Notes under the pieces: model-generated
What the model was told of the DNA's origin: nothing
Databases searched by the model: none
Seen by the model: the letters and a program-made list of their open reading frames with translations, nothing else
From: SMXL01 sp036985715
GTDB taxonomy: Bacteria > Bacteroidota > Rhodothermia > Rhodothermales > UBA10348
DNA length: 8,658 nucleotides
NCBI GenBank assembly: GCA_036985715.1
Contig: BTQE01000126.1
Location: 1 to 8,658 of the forward strand
Direction of reading: 5' to 3'
Made by a program: the position numbers and the translations under genes
Shown here: in pieces, positions 4,843 through 8,658 of the stretch
How positions within the stretch are numbered: position 1 is the stretch's first letter
How the letters are laid out: every line of letters starts with the position of its first letter

Positions 4843-7173
4843 TTAGTAAAGGAGTGCAACTGGCGCCTTATATGTGGATGTTTTTCCGGAAGATGCATTT
4901 GCGATCTCGACCAACACGATGTAGATCCCGGACGCGAGCGCAAGAGCGCTGTCACCGCTTCCGTCCCAGTAGAAATCACCGGTGCCAGTAAACAGCCCGG
5001 TGTCGACAAGGAGCCTGACCTCTCTGCCGTCCAGATCGAATATGCGAATTCGGATGGCGCCTTGCATTTGCTCGAGGTTAACAGAAATACGAGTCGTGTC
5101 TTTGGTGCCGTCGAAGTTCGGAGAGAACGTCTTGGGCTCGATTGATACCGGCGTCCCTATCGAGGGCGCGGATTTGGAGATCGCAACCGAATTCTCGTTT
5201 CCGGGAGAACCCCCGGACGCGAGAACACTGGTTGACCAGTTGCTTCCCCAATCAGAGGGGCCGTAGGGATCGACTCTTTCCAAAGAGGATCCGGCCCCGT
5301 CGGTCACAAGGAAGTGATGCCATTCGGGCGAATACGTCAGGGCGTCAAGCTGAATGTTCGCTGCCGAAAAAAGAGACAGGCTCGTGCCATTGTTTGAAAG
5401 GGAAAGGGGAGTGCGTAGCGGTAGGAGAATCGTAGACGGCCTGATATCAGCGCCCTGAAACGCATCAGAAAGGAACGCAAAGGCTGACTCATCACCGTCT
5501 GGGATGTGCCGGGGAACAGTGAACGCCAACGCAAGTCCATCGGGCTCCAGTGGCATATCTCGAAAGGCAAGCCTGAGCGAGTCCTGCGACATTCTTTCAA
5601 TATGCGTGTTGATCAGATAAAGGCCATTCAGGTTAAGTGGCGATTCAGACGTGTTGATGATTTCAATGTACTCGGGCTGGTCAGGTCTTCCGTCGTCTTC
5701 ATTCGCGATGGGCTGATACATGATTTCGTTGAATCGAAGGTCTCCGGCTTTAGCTGGTGGCCCGAAACGAGCCGCCGCCGCATTGGAGTATCCGAGCGAG
5801 ACTCCAGAAACAGTATTTGACGTGGTCCATGAGAGGTGGGTGGGGGCGTTGACAGAAATACGGATGCGCTCCAAAGACTGCCCCTTCGTGGACAGAAAAC
5901 GATCGTCGTGCCAGGTGTCCGAGTAATTAATTTCCTCGATGACACCTCCAGCGGAATCCTCTATTCTCAGCGCATCCGAACCTTTCTTGAGCCCGAGTGA
6001 GCTTCCGGATACGGGGATTCTAAAGAAGGGCAACAAGGGATCTCGGGAATCGTCGTAGCGCATGATCGACGACATGAGCTCGGGGTTCAACAGCCACTCC
6101 GGCGTCGGCTCTGAATAGATTACGGCGTATTCACTAACGCCGAGGACTACGCCTCTTTTTCTCAGAGAAATCACTTTTCCAGGGCTTAAATAAGGCCCAA
6201 TGCTTAACTGAAGTCCTGCGAGCGAGAGAGGGTAATCTGCCGTGTTTTTGAATTCGATGAACTCGGGTAAGCTTGTTCCGTCTGCCCAAGAGGATGGATC
6301 CGCCATGATTTCTGTGATCGCGATATCGGAGGGTTCGGCGCGTTGCGCGATCTCGATGGTTTGCGTGGCCAATTCGTTTCCCGAGAAATCCGAGAACCCA
6401 GTGATGCTGAGTAGTCGGTGTTTGGCCGAGACGGTAATCCCGAGATCGATGAATGGGGCGAGTAAGTCAAATCCAGAAACCGCGATACCGTCCAGCAAAA
6501 TTTGAGTGGCACGAAGGCCTTCCGGATTTATCGGCTCTGACAATGCCAAATTGATCCTGAAAGTCGAGATGTACTCCACGCTGAGAATATGGGGTGGAAC
6601 CGAATCCTCAACGAACAGGGAATTTGGCAGACCGGGGGTCGCTCCCTGGATCGAAGAAGAGGTCGCCCAGTTCCCGCGAAAGGAGGCTGGAGCAAACGGA
6701 CTGATTCGTTCAAGCGATTTGCCCGGTTCAATCCAGGAAGACTTGTACAGAACCGAATCTTGCGCAAGTCCATTCAGCGTTATAAGAATATCGTCTCCGG
6801 AATTATTCAGGGAGGGCCAGGGACGGAGTTCCCACGCGCGAAACGCGCCAAACTCCAGCTCGAGAGCTGACAGATCCGACGTAAGAACTGCGAATTCTCC
6901 CGCGTTTATCCAGGCCTGCTCGGACGATATGATTTTCCCTGGCTTGCGTCGCGCATCTTCAATCAATAATCCACTCAGATCTACTGCGTCGGGTCCTACG
7001 TTGAGGATCTCAACGAATTCAGGAATTCCCGCACGCGGCGCTGCCAGCAATTCGTTGATAACAATATGCTCGGTGCGGTCTTGTCCGCGAACGGGACCCG
7101 GAATCAAAGCGAAACAGACAGCGCATAAGAGCGCCAAAGGGAAGAGCCGATAACGACGGGCAAAGGGAGTCAA
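4843..7173 (-). CDS. Secreted protein with three lamin-tail domains and FlgD-like C-terminus
   Basis: A 776-residue exported protein. The signal peptide has n-region MTPFARRYR, core about 10-24, and probable cleavage near residue 30 (VRG-QD). Three LTD modules follow, each opening with an '(I/F)xExMxxP...PE(F/Y)(V/I)E(I/F)' pattern: VINELLAAP/EFVEI (38-56), ITEIMADP/EFIEF (286-308) and FNEIMYQP/EYIEI (481-505). They close with 'SLER...W(A/S/T)TS...GATPG/GGSPG...N'. Between LTD1 and LTD2 (about 192-280) is an Ig/Big-type segment (PPHILSVE...LSEPINPEG). The end (676-776) is FlgD-Ig/gliding-motility-like: FSPNFDGTKD, IRIFDLDGREVR, WDGSG and ASGIYIVLVE. No C-terminal sorting arginine tail is obvious. 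The start is TTG (7171-7173). No in-frame ATG lies between the upstream TAG and the signal peptide. LTD proteins in bacteria are often nuclease-associated or surface proteins; no nuclease domain is seen here. Exact role unknown. Confidence 0.85.
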   Translation of the reverse strand: MTPFARRYRLFPLALLCAVCFALIPGPVRGQDRTEHIVINELLAAPRAGIPEFVEILNVGPDAVDLSGLLIEDARRKPGKIISSEQAWINAGEFAVLTSDLSALELEFGAFRAWELRPWPSLNNSGDDILITLNGLAQDSVLYKSSWIEPGKSLERISPFAPASFRGNWATSSSIQGATPGLPNSLFVEDSVPPHILSVEYISTFRINLALSEPINPEGLRATQILLDGIAVSGFDLLAPFIDLGITVSAKHRLLSITGFSDFSGNELATQTIEIAQRAEPSDIAITEIMADPSSWADGTSLPEFIEFKNTADYPLSLAGLQLSIGPYLSPGKVISLRKRGVVLGVSEYAVIYSEPTPEWLLNPELMSSIMRYDDSRDPLLPFFRIPVSGSSLGLKKGSDALRIEDSAGGVIEEINYSDTWHDDRFLSTKGQSLERIRISVNAPTHLSWTTSNTVSGVSLGYSNAAAARFGPPAKAGDLRFNEIMYQPIANEDDGRPDQPEYIEIINTSESPLNLNGLYLINTHIERMSQDSLRLAFRDMPLEPDGLALAFTVPRHIPDGDESAFAFLSDAFQGADIRPSTILLPLRTPLSLSNNGTSLSLFSAANIQLDALTYSPEWHHFLVTDGAGSSLERVDPYGPSDWGSNWSTSVLASGGSPGNENSVAISKSAPSIGTPVSIEPKTFSPNFDGTKDTTRISVNLEQMQGAIRIRIFDLDGREVRLLVDTGLFTGTGDFYWDGSGDSALALASGIYIVLVEIANASSGKTSTYKAPVALLY

Positions 7174-7562
7174 CGAGTAGGTTCGGGTTACGCCTATGGA
7201 AGAGCCTGAGAAGCAGCCAGACTATTTTGGCCGCTCGTCGGGTAGAGACACAACTCAAGAACGCGTAACTGTGATGTTGTTTTGTATTTTTATCATTTCT
7301 CCAGAGGAAGTATGGGGTGGGGTGTAGGCACGTTCGATCCGGACCGCTATTTCCTTTACCTCAATCCGGTGGACGGCATTTTCAACGATACAACGCCTCC
7401 TTCACTCCACGTCTTCCGAGAGCTTCACGCTGGCAGTCTCTCTATTTCTAATTGATCTTTCGAGAGTGCGGTTAGCAACGGCTTACTTTTGACCCGGCCT
7501 CCCCTGGTTTCGGGGCTAGCTCCTTTGTCCGCTGCATGCACTGTCATGTGACCGTTACGTCT
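7174..7562. other. Spacer between LTD and kelch genes
   Basis: A 389-bp stretch without a recognised gene. 7174-7300 is the presumed upstream region of the TTG-started LTD gene; I find no clear promoter in it. 7312-7455 holds a coding-like + strand ORF (separate entry). 7456-7562 shows only a weak CCCC-TGGTTTC-GGGG pairing (7501-7515), too short to call a terminator for the kelch gene. Confidence 0.4.
7312..7455 (+). CDS. 47-residue coding-like ORF, possible gene fragment
   Basis: An ATG at 7312 preceded by AGAGGAAG (7303-7310) opens 47 codons ending in TGA (7453-7455). The start reads MGWGVGTFDPDRYFLYLNPV, followed by DGIFNDTTPPSLHVFRELH. Third codon positions are rich in C and G, and the aromatic/Asp-Pro composition looks like a folded extracytoplasmic domain rather than random sequence. 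The frame is open upstream too, through 7260, so this may be an internal or N-terminal piece of a longer broken gene. The 'DTTPPsLhvf' motif recalls linkers in secreted Bacteroidota proteins, but no family is recognised. It points away from the LTD gene, so the two would be divergent. Small real gene and remnant are both possible. Confidence 0.3.
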   Translation: MGWGVGTFDPDRYFLYLNPVDGIFNDTTPPSLHVFRELHAGSLSISN

Positions 7563-8009
7563 TTACCTGATAAGTGACATTTTTCTTGTTTTTACAAGTT
7601 CGCCTGACTGCAATTTGTACAAATACAGACCGCTCGCAAATTGGCCTGCATCAAACGTAACGGAATGTGTGCCAGCATTTAAAACTTTCCCGACTAAGGT
7701 TTGAATTTCATTTCCGAGTAAATCATAAACTTTAAGTGTAACAAAATCTCGCTCTGGTATTGAAAGAACGATCACTGTTGCCGGATTAAAGGGATTTGGA
7801 TAATTTTGATGAAGCAAGAATTCCATTGGGTTGTTCTGTTCACCGGATGGGTCTTCCACGCTTGTCACCACAAGAGGCGTGTATTCTTCCACCGTTTTAA
7901 CTCCAGGATGGGGGGGCGGGGCAGTTAGCGTTCCCCCAATGGCATAGATTTTTCCATTTACTGTACTGGCGGATAAGGCCGTTCTTGGCCCTGGCATGCT
8001 TGTTTTGGT

Positions 8010-8048
8010 TGTCCAGGTGTCTGTTGCCGGGTCGTATTCCTCAACTGT
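8010..8048. repeat. 39-bp direct repeat, copy 1 (kelch repeat 4)
   Basis: Identical base for base to 8292-8330, 282 bp away. It encodes the TVEEYDPATDTW portion of a kelch blade. The shared tract partly extends into blade 3, where TTTTGGTTGTCCAGGTGTCT recurs at 8003 and 8141. Perfect DNA identity, not just protein similarity, points to recent duplication or gene conversion among blades. Confidence 0.85.
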
Positions 8049-8291
8049 GGAAAAAACCAACCCAGTTGAGCCTCCAATGGCGCAGATTTTCCCATTCGCT
8101 ACGCTGGTAGCAATACTGTGTCTTGCCGTTGGCATGCTGGTTTTGGTTGTCCAGGTGTCTGTCAGAGGATCATAAGCCTACACGGTCCGAAGTAGCTGGG
8201 GAGGTGTCGGTGACCCCCCAATGGCATAAATAATCCCATTCACCATGCTGGTAGCAAGACCGAGTCTTGCGGTTGGCATGCCGGCTTTTTG

Positions 8292-8330
8292 TGTCCAGGT
8301 GTCTGTTGCCGGGTCGTATTCCTCAACTGT
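8292..8330. repeat. 39-bp direct repeat, copy 2 (kelch repeat 2)
   Basis: Second copy of the exact 39-bp tract at 8010-8048. The matching stretches of blade 3 (8163-8190) and blade 1 (8441-8480) have diverged, and the amber codon falls within the divergent patch of blade 3. Confidence 0.85.
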
Positions 8331-8658
8331 CTTTAGACCTGGTTGTCGGAGATTTACGTAACCTCCAATGGCATAGATTTTCCCATTCACTACGCTGGTC
8401 GACAACCAGCGTCTTCCCTCTGGCATGTTGGCTTTTGTTGTCCAGGTATTGGTGGCTGGGTCATATTCTTCTACAGTCCGCGTGCCCGCAATATTTGCAG
8501 CTCGATAACCCCCAATAGCGTAAATCTTACCGTCCACCACGCCGGTCAGAACGACATACTCAAGAGTACGTTTGCATAACATCGTTTTCCTCTTTTTGAT
8601 CAACGACCACTAACTCGAGAGGAATTTCGAATCGTACCAGCCGGGTTCGAACGTAGTG

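Larger units (their letters stand above)
7563..8582 (-). pseudogene. Kelch-repeat protein with T9SS sorting domain, interrupted by amber codon
   Basis: One frame of 339 codons plus stop, cut by TAG at 8178-8180 (codon 135). Five kelch repeats of about 46-50 residues carry VNGKIYAIGG, then TVEEYDPATDTWTTK and MPTAR motifs; repeats 1-3 precede or include the stop, and 4-5 follow. The end is a T9SS type-A domain of about 85 residues: HQNYPNPFNPATVIVLSIPE, VYDLLGNEI, ASGLYLYKL and a basic KTRKMSLIR end. Kelch blades form a beta-propeller; the tag would direct outer-membrane secretion. The TAG replaces a Glu of VEEYDP (here V-stop-AYDP), consistent with a GAG-to-TAG change. Start ATG 8580-8582 has a good AGAGGA ribosome site; an in-frame TTG at 8601-8603 is less likely. 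No signal peptide is visible, odd for a T9SS cargo, so the 5' end may be truncated or rearranged. Without the TAG it would be one intact gene. Confidence 0.8.

Noticed and set aside
6506..7153. 215-codon + strand ORF opposite the LTD gene
   Set aside because: The - strand carries a signal peptide and clear LTD motifs. The + strand product is Arg/Ser-rich without any family features.
8620..8658. GGGTTCGAACG, like a tRNA T-loop
   Set aside because: The bases after the loop do not pair with the 5' arm, and no acceptor, D or anticodon arm is found nearby.
1..8658. CRISPR array, toxin-antitoxin pair or phage-defence operon
   Set aside because: No regularly spaced identical short repeats other than the protein-coding kelch blades, and no nuclease, antitoxin or defence-type domains among the readable genes.

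Overview
The window looks like chromosomal DNA from a bacterium of the Bacteroidota/Rhodothermota-Balneolota neighbourhood. Three things point there: a ClpC that begins MEGNFSNRVRDV and carries two ClpN repeats, a kelch protein ending in a type IX secretion (T9SS) type-A sorting domain with the NYPNPFNP signature, and a secreted multi-LTD protein with a FlgD-like C-terminal domain. This placement rests on family resemblance read by eye, not on a search.

Left part (1-1446): a cluster of short palindromes at the edge resembles the structured end of an IS200/IS605-type or REP-like element. It abuts a 27-codon remnant of a membrane-anchored protein C-terminus. Two small membrane-protein genes follow on the + strand (311-517 and 537-965), probably one transcription unit. 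Facing them on the - strand (949-1446) is a decayed gene whose three pieces, in two reading frames, together resemble a replication-relaxation-type winged-helix protein. The two convergent genes overlap inside a small dyad. This part is accessory in character.

Middle part (1502-7173, - strand): a conserved chromosomal block. Transcription runs from a secreted lamin-tail-domain protein (4843-7173), across a gap holding only a doubtful 35-residue ORF, to an A-type Fe-S carrier of the IscA/SufA/ErpA family (4350-4685), and then to clpC (1502-4159). The 190-bp clpC leader contains three perfect inverted repeats that could be regulatory. Two of these genes use non-ATG starts: GTG for the Fe-S carrier and TTG for the LTD protein.

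Right part (7174-8658): a 389-bp spacer contains a coding-like 47-codon + strand ORF of unknown origin. Beyond it is a kelch-repeat/T9SS-tag gene on the - strand, cut by one in-frame amber codon in its third repeat. Its repeats share long identical DNA tracts, including a 39-bp perfect match.

Functionally, ClpC (protein quality control) and the Fe-S carrier are housekeeping genes. The LTD and kelch proteins are probably exported or surface proteins. I see no convincing multi-gene novel system. The most notable observations are the two broken genes, the dyad-rich clpC leader and the truncated gene next to the palindrome cluster.
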